A stretch of 56,759 nucleotides of DNA from DAOTTX01 sp034437515. GTDB lineage: Bacteria > Chloroflexota > Anaerolineae > Aggregatilineales > Phototrophicaceae. The stretch's first letter is position 1. Each line of letters starts with the position of its first letter. The stretch covers positions 1-56,759 of the forward strand of contig DAOTTX010000210.1 of NCBI GenBank assembly GCA_034437515.1, given 5' to 3'. The notes beneath the pieces are model-generated. The model was not told where the DNA came from and did no database searches. It saw only the letters and a list, made by a program, of their open reading frames with translations. A program made the position numbers and the translations under genes. Positions 43,704 through 52,785 of this stretch are shown here, piece by piece.

Positions 43704-46346
43704 ATGCCATCAGCGTTAGAAACACTGGTCAAGATTTTAAAGTTAGAACGGAACAATGGCTATAAAAACACCGCCGTCATCGGTGGTTTGAGTGCTTACG
43801 CGCAGAACTGGCGCGGACAGGCTCACGAACAGGCGCGTCGTCCAGAGCATCATATTCTGGTCGATGAACTGGTTGATATCATGAACGAATACGAAGCCAT
43901 CGAAAACCGCAACGAACGCCACACTCAAGTCACCTACATGCTGGATCGCATCACCGGGCGTGTCCAACCACCGGCTGGATACCAGGCGCGTCTCTCGGAG
44001 TATCAAGAGGCACGCGGGCCGACCAAACCCAAGCGAGAGAAGGTCGAAGCCGCACCAAAACGTAAGACGGAACAGCGCCAGTCTTCGCAGCGCAAGCGGG
44101 AAAACCGGGCACCCCGGGTACCCAAAGAGGAGACGCCGCCCGACAACCCCAACTATGAGGATGATTGGATCGCACCACCACGTCGGACGACCGCTCGATC
44201 CGATGTGCCGCCGCAGCCACGTTTGGCACGCCCGCCACGTAAACCGCGTGAAGAAGTTGATCCGGCGGCGGCGGCGAGTGAACTGCACGGCCTCAACGCA
44301 CCGGTGACGAAAATCAAAGGTGTAGGGCCGGGGATGGCGACCTCGTTGAAGAAACTGGGTATAGAGACGATCAACGATATGTTGTTCTTCCTGCCCCGCC
44401 GTTATGACGACTACACCCGGCTGCGCTACATCAGCCAATTGCAACCTGGGCAAGTCGTCACGGTGATCGGCACGGTGCGCCAAACCCAGGTGCGTGTAGG
44501 GCGAGGCGGTCGCAAAGACTTCTACATGGAGCTAGACGACGGTTCCGGCATTTTGAGCATTGTCTTCTTCGGTCAGCATTTTCTGGTACGTTCCGTCCGC
44601 AAGGGCAAGCAGATTGTGGTCAGCGGCAAGACATCACAATTCCGTGACCGCTTGCAGATGACCAGCCCGGATTGGGAACCGCTCGACTCCGATAATTTGC
44701 ACACGGTCGGCATTGTGCCGGTCTACCCGCTTACAGAAGGGTTAAGCGCCCGTAAACTGCGCAGCCTCATGAAATCCACCGTTGATTATTGGGCGAACCG
44801 TGTGCCGGACTACGTGCCAGAGGCGACACTCGACCGGGCAGAGTTGGCAGACCTCGGCTGGACGATCAAGAATCTGCATTTCCCCGATAGCGATGACCAT
44901 CTCGTCCATGCTCGGCGGCGTTACATCTTCGACCAACTGCTGCTGCTGCAACTTTCGATTCTGGCAAACCGGCGTGAGTGGCAAGCGGTGCCGGGGCAAC
45001 CGTTGCAGATCATGGACGAGTTCGTCGAAGGGTTTATCGAGCGGGCGTTCCCCTATGAGATGACCGGGGCACAGCGCCGCGCCATCGACGACACCCGCCG
45101 GGATATGAGCAAAAATGTGCCGATGAACCGCCTACTGCAAGGTGATGTCGGCTCCGGTAAGACGGCGGTTGCGACGGCGGCATTGGCAATGGCATTTTCT
45201 AACAGCAAACAGGCCGCGATGATGGCCCCCACTAGCATCCTCGCGGAGCAGCACTACCGCAGCCTGACGGCAACGTTCGAGCGTATGGACGACGACTACT
45301 ATAAGCCGGTGATCGCCCTGCTGACCGGCGCACTGACGCAATCCGAGCGTGAGTCGGTCTATCGCGGCCTCACGGACGGCAGCATCGACATCGTGGTCGG
45401 GACGCATGCTATCATTCAAGAAGGCGTACAGTTCCACGATCTCGCGCTGGCAATTATCGACGAGCAGCACCGTTTCGGCGTCGAACAGCGCGGCGCGTTA
45501 CGTGGCAAGGGGATGAACCCGCATCTGCTGGTGATGACCGCAACACCCATTCCGCGCACGCTGGCGCTGACGCTCTATGCCGACCTCGACCTGAGTATTA
45601 TGGATGAGATGCCGCCCGGTCGTACACCGATCGAGACACGGGTGGTGCAACCGGTAGAGCGCGAACGCATTTATAGTTTTGTCGAGTCGCAACTCAACCG
45701 GGGGCGGCAGGCGTTCATCGTCTATCCATTAGTTGAAGCATCCGATAGTGTGGACGCACTCGCCGCGACGGACGCCTTCGACCACATCAGTCAGGTGTTC
45801 TTTCGGCATCGGGTGGGGTTGCTGCACGGACGCATGAAGCCGCAAGAGAAAGACGAGATCATGGGTGCGTTTGCCGCTCAAGAATTCGATATGCTGGTGA
45901 CGACCGCGGTGGTCGAAGTCGGCGTAGATATTCCCAACGCCAGCCTCATCGTCATCGAGGGCGCGAACCGCTTCGGATTGGCGCAGTTGCATCAGTTCAG
46001 GGGGCGTGTCGGGCGGGGGGGCTACCCGTCCTACTGTCTGCTCATCCCTGACCGTGACACACCCGAAGCCGAAGAACGGTTGAAAGCGATGGAAGACACG
46101 ACCGATGGCTTCAAACTGGCGGAAATCGATTGGCAGATGCGCGGTGCGGGTGATCTGGTCGGCACCCGGCAAAGTGGAAAGAACACACTGCAACTGATGG
46201 ATATGATGAAGCCGGAGTTGGTCGAGCTATCTCAGCGTGAAGCTCGTACCATCTACGAGGAGGACGCCTATCTTGAGCAAGACGAACACCGGTTGCTCAA
46301 ACAGCGGGTGGATATGCTCTACAACGAAGATGCAGATATCTCATAA
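43704..46346 (+). CDS. recG: ATP-dependent DNA helicase RecG, with N-terminal extension
   Basis: An 880-residue helicase. Residues ~1-195 are an extra region: a helical part (about 1-95) then a basic, Pro/Arg-rich linker. The wedge/OB domain starts at ~200 (IKGVGPGMATSLKKLGIETI, FFLPRRYDDYTRLR). Motor motifs: Walker A GDVGSGKT near 479-486, DEQH near 586, TATPIPRTL, and motif VI-like QFRGRVGRGG. The C-terminal TRG-like region (DWQMRGAGDLVGTRQSG) is present. RecG remodels stalled replication forks and Holliday junctions. Typical bacterial RecG has ~690-790 residues. It is likely co-transcribed with fakA and the DegV genes. Confidence 0.95.
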   Translation: MPSALETLVKILKLERNNGYKNTAVIGGLSAYAQNWRGQAHEQARRPEHHILVDELVDIMNEYEAIENRNERHTQVTYMLDRITGRVQPPAGYQARLSEYQEARGPTKPKREKVEAAPKRKTEQRQSSQRKRENRAPRVPKEETPPDNPNYEDDWIAPPRRTTARSDVPPQPRLARPPRKPREEVDPAAAASELHGLNAPVTKIKGVGPGMATSLKKLGIETINDMLFFLPRRYDDYTRLRYISQLQPGQVVTVIGTVRQTQVRVGRGGRKDFYMELDDGSGILSIVFFGQHFLVRSVRKGKQIVVSGKTSQFRDRLQMTSPDWEPLDSDNLHTVGIVPVYPLTEGLSARKLRSLMKSTVDYWANRVPDYVPEATLDRAELADLGWTIKNLHFPDSDDHLVHARRRYIFDQLLLLQLSILANRREWQAVPGQPLQIMDEFVEGFIERAFPYEMTGAQRRAIDDTRRDMSKNVPMNRLLQGDVGSGKTAVATAALAMAFSNSKQAAMMAPTSILAEQHYRSLTATFERMDDDYYKPVIALLTGALTQSERESVYRGLTDGSIDIVVGTHAIIQEGVQFHDLALAIIDEQHRFGVEQRGALRGKGMNPHLLVMTATPIPRTLALTLYADLDLSIMDEMPPGRTPIETRVVQPVERERIYSFVESQLNRGRQAFIVYPLVEASDSVDALAATDAFDHISQVFFRHRVGLLHGRMKPQEKDEIMGAFAAQEFDMLVTTAVVEVGVDIPNASLIVIEGANRFGLAQLHQFRGRVGRGGYPSYCLLIPDRDTPEAEERLKAMEDTTDGFKLAEIDWQMRGAGDLVGTRQSGKNTLQLMDMMKPELVELSQREARTIYEEDAYLEQDEHRLLKQRVDMLYNEDADIS

Positions 46347-46355
46347 GGACGGATA

Positions 46356-46724
46356 ATGGTTATCGAAAAAGCCAATCTGGTAGAAAAGTTCAGCCGTTTC
46401 AACGACCTGTGGTCGCCGAAGATTATCGGTGAAGTGGATAACTATCATGTCAAGATCGTTAAGGTGCAGGGCGAGTTCGTCTGGCACCAACACGACGACG
46501 AAGACGAGTTGTTCTACGTCATGCAGGGGCGTTTAACCATCGAACTGCGTGAGCAAGCGGACATTGTGCTAGGGCCGGGTGAGTTCGCCGTCATCCCAAA
46601 AGGCATAGAACATCGTCCGATTGCCGAGAGCGAAACTCACATCCTGCTGTTTGAGCGTCAGGGGACGCTCAACACGGGTGATGTGCAGGACGAGAGAACC
46701 GTCACCGACCCGGAACGGCTGTAA
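46356..46724 (+). CDS. Small cupin domain protein
   Basis: A 122-residue single-domain cupin. Motif 1 is VWHQHDDEDELFYVMQGRL, with two His and a Glu that can bind a metal; motif 2 is GPGEFAVIPKGIEHRPIA, with the last His ligand. Such proteins can be isomerases or metal-dependent binding proteins; no substrate can be read. It starts 9 bases after recG, so it is in the same transcription unit. Confidence 0.85.
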   Translation: MVIEKANLVEKFSRFNDLWSPKIIGEVDNYHVKIVKVQGEFVWHQHDDEDELFYVMQGRLTIELREQADIVLGPGEFAVIPKGIEHRPIAESETHILLFERQGTLNTGDVQDERTVTDPERL

Positions 46725-46782
46725 GTTGGCATGATGCACTTGAAAGACCTACAATATTACTAATAAAGTTTGGAGTAATTTT

Positions 46783-47316
46783 ATGACCATGCGTAGAGCG
46801 ATCTATCCCGGCACCTTTGACCCGATTCATAACGGGCACATTGATGTCACCATCCGCGCTGCGCGGATTTTCGACGAGGTCGTGTTCGCCGTTTACGATA
46901 TACCGAAAAAAAAGCTGCTGTTCAGTGTGGAAGATCGCATGGAGATGGCACAAAAGGCGTTACAGGATTATAGTAATATTCGAGTTGCGCAATTTTCCGG
47001 ATTGGTTGTAAACTATGCAAGGTCGGTTGAGGCAATGGCGATTATTCGCGGCTTGCGTGTGTTCTCGGATTTTGAATTCGAGTTTCGTTACTATCTGGCG
47101 AATAAGAAGCTCGCGCCGGAAATCGAAACCGTTGCCGTGATGACCGATGAACGACACCTGCATATTAGCTCAAGCACGGTGCGTGAAGTCGCGGAATTAC
47201 AGGGTGATGTCTCATCGATGGTGCCGAACTTCATCGCCGAGGCGCTCAGAGAACGATTTGCAGAGTTACAAAAAAATGGTAATAATCCTGGATATACCGT
47301 CAGTATGCGAGACTGA
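46783..47316 (+). CDS. coaD: Phosphopantetheine adenylyltransferase
   Basis: A 177-residue CoaD. It transfers AMP to 4'-phosphopantetheine, the penultimate step of coenzyme A synthesis. The nucleotidyltransferase motif is TFDPIHNGHID, followed by RGLRVFSDFEFEFRY and the HISSSTVRE (ISSS-T-R) signature. GGAG lies upstream of the ATG at 46783; a second ATG two codons later is possible. It is in the recG-to-47.9 kb gene run. The length is slightly above the usual ~160 residues because of a C-terminal tail. Confidence 0.95.
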   Translation: MTMRRAIYPGTFDPIHNGHIDVTIRAARIFDEVVFAVYDIPKKKLLFSVEDRMEMAQKALQDYSNIRVAQFSGLVVNYARSVEAMAIIRGLRVFSDFEFEFRYYLANKKLAPEIETVAVMTDERHLHISSSTVREVAELQGDVSSMVPNFIAEALRERFAELQKNGNNPGYTVSMRD

Positions 47317-47342
47317 CATCAGTAAGGGGAATGGAGAAATCA

Positions 47343-47939
47343 ATGGATATTCAACATCTGGTAGATCGTCTGGAAGACTTAATTGACGAGGGGCGGCATA
47401 TGCCGTTCAGTCGTTATACGATGGTGGACGAAGAGGTTGCGCTGGAAATTATCGACCAGATGCGTATCTCCATCCCGGATGAGATTGAGAAGGCGGCACG
47501 CATCCTGGCACAGCGAGATCGTGTGCTGGCACAGGCCAACGAAGAAGCGGCGCGCATCTTGCAGCAGGCGCGTACTAAGGGGCAGGAGATGATCGATCAG
47601 GATGTCTCCGTGCAGGCGGCGCAAAATCGCGCTGCAAACGTGGTCGAGGAGGCGCGTCAGAACGCCGATCAGATCATGGCAGATGCCGATACCTACGTAC
47701 TCCAGGTGTTGAGCCGCTTAGAGCAGGGGTTGATTAAAAATCTCAACACCGTTCGCAACGGCATCAATGAGTTGCAGCGCCCAGAACCGGAGGTGACCCC
47801 ACCGCTGCAACAGGAACAGCAACCACCCCAGATCGCCGCGCAGCTCCCCCAAAGTCAGGAGCGCGAATCCGTCGATGTGGAAGTGCCTGCCACCGGGGGG
47901 AATATCACGTTGCATCGCAGTGAAGCCAGAGATGAGTAA
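47343..47939 (+). CDS. Coiled-coil protein next to coaD (DivIVA/ATP-synthase-b-like)
   Basis: A 198-residue protein starting at MDIQHLVDRLEDLI (GGAG upstream; the frame opens at 47331). Residues ~35-125 form a long Ala/Glu/Gln-rich amphipathic helix (QRDRVLAQANEEAARILQQA), similar in composition to ATP synthase subunit b or DivIVA/SepIVA-like proteins. The C-terminus is Pro/Gln-rich. In several bacteria a coiled-coil gene lies next to coaD and a role in cell division or envelope growth has been proposed for some; that is an analogy only. It is the last gene before a terminator. Confidence 0.65.
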   Translation: MDIQHLVDRLEDLIDEGRHMPFSRYTMVDEEVALEIIDQMRISIPDEIEKAARILAQRDRVLAQANEEAARILQQARTKGQEMIDQDVSVQAAQNRAANVVEEARQNADQIMADADTYVLQVLSRLEQGLIKNLNTVRNGINELQRPEPEVTPPLQQEQQPPQIAAQLPQSQERESVDVEVPATGGNITLHRSEARDE

Positions 47940-47959
47940 CCACAGACGAGCAATTCAGG

Positions 47960-47986
47960 CGGGGTGTGCAGACGCATCCCGTTTTT
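47960..47986 (+). terminator. Rho-independent terminator closing the coaD gene run
   Basis: CGGGGTGTG/CGCATCCCG forms a 9-bp stem (two G-T pairs) with a 4-base loop, followed by TTTTT. Confidence 0.8.
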
Positions 47987-48003
47987 GATTCTACGAGGTG
48001 TAG

Positions 48004-50358
48004 ATGCGACTGGTTTATCTTATCGGCGGCTGGGTGACCGGCCTGATTGTGGTGGCGAACGGTGCTGCGCTGCCGGTATGGGGTTGGGGGCTGTTGGTGC
48101 TGGTTTGCACGGTCGCTACCGGGTTAACCTGGCGCTTCCCCACGTATCGCCTCTATAACCTGGTGCTGCTGGCGTTGTGCCTGGGTGGGCTGCGTTATAC
48201 ATTCGTACCGCAGACCAGCGAGATTGCGGCCTTGAACAACAGCGGCGGCTTGACCATCACTGGCACGGTCACCGCCGACCCGGACATTCGCGACGACCGC
48301 ACACAGCTTCGCGTGGCGGTCGATGATGTGCAACAAGGCGGCTTTTTCTACGACCTCGACGGCGATGTGCTCGCTTATGTGCCGCGCATCACCGATGTCG
48401 ATTACGGCGACCGGGTGCGTGTGACCGGTGCTTTGATCCAACCGGGGGAATACGACACCTTTTCTTATGCGGATTATCTCGCACAGCGCGGTATCTTCAG
48501 CATCATGGAAAACACATCGGTTGAAGTGCTCGAACCGGCGTCTGGTGTTAGTATGTTCCGCACGTTGTATGATCTACGCCGTGATCTCGGTAGCGCAATC
48601 GGCGGTGTGCTGCCGGAACCGCAGGCGGGGTTGCTGATCGGTATCCTGCTGGGCAACGAACGCGGTATTTCTCCGGCGCTGAACGACGACTTCAAACGCA
48701 CCGGTGCGGCGCATGTGATCGCCATCAGCGGTTTTAACATGGCCATCATCGCCGGCCTGGTGATGGCGTTGTTGGCACGCGCACAAATACGTGGTTGGTG
48801 GCGGGTGATGCTCGGCTTGCTGGCAATCATGGTCTATACCGTGTTTACGGGTGCGAACCCGGCGGTGGTAAGGGCGGCGGTGATGAGTTGTGTTTTGATC
48901 GTCGGGACGGAGGGCTTCCGGCGCAAGACCTACGTTCCGGCGTCATTGGCGTTTATCGCGTTCTTGATGTCTGTGGTCGAACCGAATGTTCTGTGGAGCA
49001 TCAGCTTTCAATTGAGCTTCTTCGCCGTGCTGGGCTTGGCGTTGTTCGTGGAGCCATTGCAACGGCGCTTCGATGCACTTTTGTACCGGGTATTCCCGCC
49101 GGGGTGGGCGTCGAGTGTCGGCGGTTTTCTCTCCGAACCGTTGATCGTCACCGTCGCGGCAAACCTGACCACGCTGCCGTTGACGTTGTTGTATTTCGAG
49201 CGTCTGTCGATTGTGTCACTGTCGGTCAATCTATTGATCGTACCCGTGCAGACCTATCTGCTGTTGATCGGTGGGTTGGCGACCATCTTCGTGCTGATTG
49301 TGCCGCCGCTGGCACAGGTGCTATTCTGGCTGGCTTACGTGATGCTCTCCTGGACGATTTTCATCGTGCGGACGTTTGCCGGTGTCCCCTGGGCGGATGT
49401 CGAGTTTCGCGCAGTGCCGACGATGATCTATGCGTATTTCGGGTTATTGATTTTATGGGCGGTGCTTATGGCGACCAAGCCGGTGTGGTGGTTGCGTGTC
49501 GAACGTTTTACCCGCAGTCGTCCGGTCGTGACGAGTGTGTTTGTCGGTGCTGGGGCGCTGCTGGTGCTGATCGGCCTGAGTGTTTCTTCGCGGCCTGATG
49601 ACCGGCTTCATGTCTGGTTTTTGGATGTGGGGCACAGTAATGGTGTGCTGGTACAAACACCGGGCGGGGCGCATATTCTGGTCGATGGTGGGCGCTTTCC
49701 CTCACGCTTGCTGACCGCCGTCGGAGATCGTCTGCCGTTCAGTGACCGTCAGATTGATGTTATCGCCATCAGCCAACCGGACGAATTCGACTATGCCGCG
49801 CTACCCGCGCTGCTGCGTCGTTATGACACCGGTATCGTGTTGACCAACGGACAGCCGAACCTGAGCGCGGCTTACGAGGACTTGCAGGTGGCTCTGACCG
49901 CGCATGAGGTCATCGAGGTGACGGCGGGGTATACGCTCGATTTTGATGACGGCACGCGCCTTGAGGTGCTCTATCCTGACCGCACGCCCGACCTGACGAC
50001 GGGTATCAACGAAGCACCGCTGGTGCTGCGCGTCAGCTACGGTGACGTGTCGTTTTTGCTACCGTCAGATTTGAGCGCCGAAGGACAGGCACAGATGCTA
50101 GCGAGCGGGTCTTGGCCTCTGGCATCCGTGCTAATGCTGCCGGATCACGGTACAGCGCGGTCACTGGAAGCAGAATTCCTCGACGCGGTGCAGCCGTCAC
50201 TCGTCGTCGTCCAGGCAGACCCGGCGAACCGGCGCGGCGACCCCAACCCCGACACTTTAGCCCTACTACCGGAGGGGCTACCAGTCCTGCGCACAGATGA
50301 GGTTGGTGTCGTCCATCTGTGGACGGATGGCAGCGCCCTGTGGCGGTATGATGATTAG
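48004..50358 (+). CDS. comEC: ComEC/Rec2 family DNA uptake channel with degenerate C-terminal domain
   Basis: A 784-residue polytopic protein. Membrane helices at ~5-75 are followed by an OB-like region (GDRVRVTGALIQPGEYDTF). The core channel has GILLGNERGISPALNDDFKR, HVIAISGFNMAIIAGLVMAL, NPAVVRAAVMS and WSISFQLSFFAVLGLAL. The C-terminal metallo-beta-lactamase-like domain starts at ~535 (VWFLDVGHSNGVLV). Its metal-binding HxHxDH motif is missing: the position reads ISQPDEFDYAAL (~588-599). A later LPDHGT keeps only part of the second motif. ComEC moves single-stranded DNA across the membrane in natural transformation. Here the nuclease-like domain is probably inactive. The gene ends in a 4-bp convergent overlap. 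Confidence 0.88.
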   Translation: MRLVYLIGGWVTGLIVVANGAALPVWGWGLLVLVCTVATGLTWRFPTYRLYNLVLLALCLGGLRYTFVPQTSEIAALNNSGGLTITGTVTADPDIRDDRTQLRVAVDDVQQGGFFYDLDGDVLAYVPRITDVDYGDRVRVTGALIQPGEYDTFSYADYLAQRGIFSIMENTSVEVLEPASGVSMFRTLYDLRRDLGSAIGGVLPEPQAGLLIGILLGNERGISPALNDDFKRTGAAHVIAISGFNMAIIAGLVMALLARAQIRGWWRVMLGLLAIMVYTVFTGANPAVVRAAVMSCVLIVGTEGFRRKTYVPASLAFIAFLMSVVEPNVLWSISFQLSFFAVLGLALFVEPLQRRFDALLYRVFPPGWASSVGGFLSEPLIVTVAANLTTLPLTLLYFERLSIVSLSVNLLIVPVQTYLLLIGGLATIFVLIVPPLAQVLFWLAYVMLSWTIFIVRTFAGVPWADVEFRAVPTMIYAYFGLLILWAVLMATKPVWWLRVERFTRSRPVVTSVFVGAGALLVLIGLSVSSRPDDRLHVWFLDVGHSNGVLVQTPGGAHILVDGGRFPSRLLTAVGDRLPFSDRQIDVIAISQPDEFDYAALPALLRRYDTGIVLTNGQPNLSAAYEDLQVALTAHEVIEVTAGYTLDFDDGTRLEVLYPDRTPDLTTGINEAPLVLRVSYGDVSFLLPSDLSAEGQAQMLASGSWPLASVLMLPDHGTARSLEAEFLDAVQPSLVVVQADPANRRGDPNPDTLALLPEGLPVLRTDEVGVVHLWTDGSALWRYDD

Positions 50359-50918
50359 AGCATCGTCGTGATGTATGTGCTGGCAAACTCTACGGTGTCA
50401 TAGATGTTATAGACCACGTCTGCGTTGTTACATTCGGTGCGCTGCTCCAACGCCCAGAACAGGAAGAAGTATCCACCACCGAGCAGACCGAGCATCCCGG
50501 CAGGAATTCGTGCCTTCGGTGGCTTGCCCTTCACCGAGCGCAGCATCCCGGTGACGATGAGCGGGAAGACGAAAAGTGTCGCGTTAATTGGCAGCATTGG
50601 CAGGTCGCATGCTTGCAGAATGGCGCTGTTGTGGTCACCGACGAGCAGTTTACTCACTACGGCAAGTGTCAGGACGGTGAAAATCATGACCTGTGCGGCA
50701 AGCTGCTTATCCGGGATCAAGAACAACGTAATCATTGCGATGAAGAAGATGAGATAGAGCATGATGTCAAAAATGAGCTGTTCGCCGCTGCGAGGCCCCA
50801 ATGCATTGATGATGTCGTCCAGGTTGATGTCCTCTATATCCTGTGCAAGGGCAGGCGGCACGACAAACAAAACCAACAATGCAAACAAAACTAACAGAAG
50901 TAATTGCCGAACTTTCAT
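50355..50918 (-). CDS. Exported or membrane protein with four hydrophobic segments, unassigned
   Basis: A 187-residue protein. The frame is open from 51065, but the ATG at 50918 (MKVRQLLLLVLFALLVLFVV) has AAGGGG upstream and begins with a signal peptide-like helix ending at about residue 25 (PPALAQ). Three or four more hydrophobic segments follow (about 51-72, 78-95, 107-128, 144-163). Two Cys near 103 and 171 could pair. No family is recognised. It lies 31 bases downstream of the HAD hydrolase gene and is probably co-transcribed with it. Confidence 0.6.
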   Translation of the reverse strand: MKVRQLLLLVLFALLVLFVVPPALAQDIEDINLDDIINALGPRSGEQLIFDIMLYLIFFIAMITLFLIPDKQLAAQVMIFTVLTLAVVSKLLVGDHNSAILQACDLPMLPINATLFVFPLIVTGMLRSVKGKPPKARIPAGMLGLLGGGYFFLFWALEQRTECNNADVVYNIYDTVEFASTYITTML

Positions 50919-50949
50919 GATGACCCCTTTTGGATGACCCGATAAAATC

Positions 50950-51558
50950 TCACTCAGTATACAGCAAATCGTCCAGTGCTGCGCGTAAATCCATCCCGTC
51001 TTTGTAGTGGATGCCGTGAATGCCGACCGCTGCCGCACCCTCGATGTTTTCTTGCCGATCATCAATAAAAATACTTTCGTCGGCGCGGTGTCGGATGCGC
51101 TCTAACACGGTGTTGTAGGCTGCTGTGTCCGGTTTCATCACGCCGATTTCCGCTGTGATGATGAGCGGATCGAACAATTCAAGGATGCCCAGGCGCTCTA
51201 ACTTGGGGCGGAGTTCGACGCTATCGTTGCTGAGTAGGGCGATTGTGAATCCCTCTGCCCGCAGCGACTTAATCAGGTCGATAAGTTGGGCATCTAGCAC
51301 ATCACCCCTGTAAAAATCTTCGGCAAGTTGCTTGACCTGTGCCCCGGTCAGGTTGAGCCGTGCGGCGACATCGGCCCAATATGTCTCGATGGGGATCGCA
51401 CCGATCTGCGCGGAGCGCCAGGTTTCATCATTGTGGACGGCACGTTCGACACTGCCATACGCCAGATTCAAGCGGTCGTCCCAACGGTGACGCGGCGCAT
51501 AATCGCGTGTTTTCATCAAAACCCCACCAAAATCAAAGATTACTGCGCGTTTGGTCAT
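50950..51558 (-). CDS. HAD superfamily hydrolase (subfamily IA)
   Basis: A 202-residue HAD-like hydrolase. Motif I is IFDFGGVL: the nucleophile D9 is present, but the second Asp of DxD is Gly, a variant found in HAD-IA proteins related to epoxide-hydrolase N-domains and some dehalogenases. Motif II is LLSND, the Lys is in VMKPD, and motif IV is FIDDRQEN. A helical cap lies between (about 15-85). It is cytoplasmic. The substrate is not readable. Confidence 0.87.
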   Translation of the reverse strand: MTKRAVIFDFGGVLMKTRDYAPRHRWDDRLNLAYGSVERAVHNDETWRSAQIGAIPIETYWADVAARLNLTGAQVKQLAEDFYRGDVLDAQLIDLIKSLRAEGFTIALLSNDSVELRPKLERLGILELFDPLIITAEIGVMKPDTAAYNTVLERIRHRADESIFIDDRQENIEGAAAVGIHGIHYKDGMDLRAALDDLLYTE

Positions 51559-51604
51559 GCTATAATACCTTTGTATTTTTAGTTAACTTTGAGGCAAGCC
51601 CCTT

Positions 51605-52591
51605 GTGAATTTGCCCGAAACCCTCAGAAGAATTCTCACCGCTTTCACCAGTTGGTTGCCAATTCAAAAGCTCCGCCGCCAATGGATGCGCTTTTCGCCT
51701 ACAACGCGGGCACTGCCGATGCATCTGTGGCGTGCCATCATGAACTTCAAAAGTTACGGCCTGCGGAACGCTGCCGCGCTCTCTTATTATGCGGTCTTCT
51801 CGATTTTCCCGCTGACATTGCTGCTGGCAGTTTCAGTCGGCACCGTGCTGGGGCCGACGGTCGCCCAGGAACAAATCGCGGAAGGCATCAGTCTGTTTCT
51901 ACCACAGGAGACAGAAACGATCAATCTCATTCAGGAGAGTGTGGAGCAGGCCGTTGAACAAAGCCGTTCTTTTGGGATTATCGCGCTCATCGGTTTGATC
52001 TGGGCGTCGTTGGGGTTATTCTCTAATCTGACCTCCGCGCTGGATCGCATTTTCCAGGTGCCGACCAGCCGTGGCCTGTGGAAAGAGCGCGTATGGGCGT
52101 TTATCATGACGCTGGCGTTGATCGCGCTGGTGGTGGTGTCGTTTATCACCTCCGGCGTGTTGAGCCTGCTCAACGTCGCGTTCTTTACCAACGGCAACAT
52201 CTGGGTGAGGATCGGCGTTTTGTTTTTGCCGCTGGGCTTAAACATGGTGATCTTCGTGATGTTGTTCCGCTTCGTCCCGGCGCGTTATGTGAATTGGGAT
52301 GCGATCTGGCCGGTTGCCATCCTGGGGGCGATTGCGCTAGAGGTGGCGAAGAATCTATTTGCGTGGTATTTGACCAATCTAGCGAATTTTCAGGTCGTTT
52401 ATGGTGGTATCGCAACAGTGATCGTCTTGTTGCTGTGGGCCTATCTGACGGCGTGCATCTTTTTGATCGCGGCGGAGATCTGCGCACAACTCAACCTGTG
52501 GTTCACCGGTCAGCACGAAACCCCCAATATTCGTGTGTATCTGGAAAATAACGTTAGCCAACTTCCGGCAGAAATTCCCCCACCCGTATAA
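51605..52591 (+). CDS. YihY/BrkB family membrane protein
   Basis: A 328-residue inner-membrane protein with six hydrophobic segments between about residues 60 and 300. Family text includes AALSYYAVFSIFPLTLLLAV, the GLIWASLGLFSNLTSALDRIF stretch (in part), FVPARYVNWDAIWPVAILGA and YGGIATVIVLLLWAYLTA. Members were once called ribonuclease BN by mistake; their function remains unclear. The start is GTG at 51605, with GAGG upstream. The short space upstream shares the promoter region with the divergent HAD gene. Confidence 0.9.
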   Translation: MNLPETLRRILTAFTSWLPIQKLRRQWMRFSPTTRALPMHLWRAIMNFKSYGLRNAAALSYYAVFSIFPLTLLLAVSVGTVLGPTVAQEQIAEGISLFLPQETETINLIQESVEQAVEQSRSFGIIALIGLIWASLGLFSNLTSALDRIFQVPTSRGLWKERVWAFIMTLALIALVVVSFITSGVLSLLNVAFFTNGNIWVRIGVLFLPLGLNMVIFVMLFRFVPARYVNWDAIWPVAILGAIALEVAKNLFAWYLTNLANFQVVYGGIATVIVLLLWAYLTACIFLIAAEICAQLNLWFTGQHETPNIRVYLENNVSQLPAEIPPPV

Positions 52592-52626
52592 GTAGAAAAC
52601 AGCATCCGGCAGTTCACCGGATGCTG
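52592..52626 (-). terminator. Terminator of the micro-ORF operon
   Basis: CAGCATCCGG (52600-52609) and CCGGATGCTG (52617-52626) form a perfect 10-bp stem with a 7-base loop. On the minus strand it is followed by TTTTCTACTT, so it ends the transcript coming from the small ORFs; it may also stop the convergent YihY gene. Confidence 0.8.
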
Positions 52627-52633
52627 TGTGAAG

Positions 52634-52759
52634 TCACGATTGTTTGGGTTGTTTACGTTCGTGCTTCAGTCGGTTGATGCGCCGTTCCCGGTCGCCTTTG
52701 CGCCGCATCTCTTCGATGTGTGCGCGGTTGTACTCGTACTCAAATTCAAGACCGAACAT
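52634..52759 (-). CDS. Micro-ORF 4 of a charged small-protein operon (41 aa)
   Basis: A 41-residue protein beginning MFGLEFEYEYN. The first third is acidic and aromatic; residues ~18-40 are dominated by Arg, Lys and Glu (MRRKGDRERRINRLKHERK), which would form a highly charged amphipathic helix. AGGGGA lies ten bases before the ATG. It follows micro-ORF 3 by 26 bases and ends eight bases before a strong minus-strand terminator. No family is recognised. Reality is supported by the ordered ribosome binding sites, the tight spacing and the terminator; there is no homology evidence. Confidence 0.55.
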   Translation of the reverse strand: MFGLEFEYEYNRAHIEEMRRKGDRERRINRLKHERKQPKQS

Positions 52760-52785
52760 GGTCGTTTTCCCCTGGATTATGTAGG

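Noticed and set aside
48795..49598. A 267-codon frame inside comEC in another reading frame
   Set aside because: It is Cys/Arg-rich shadow sequence; the comEC frame has the recognisable motifs.
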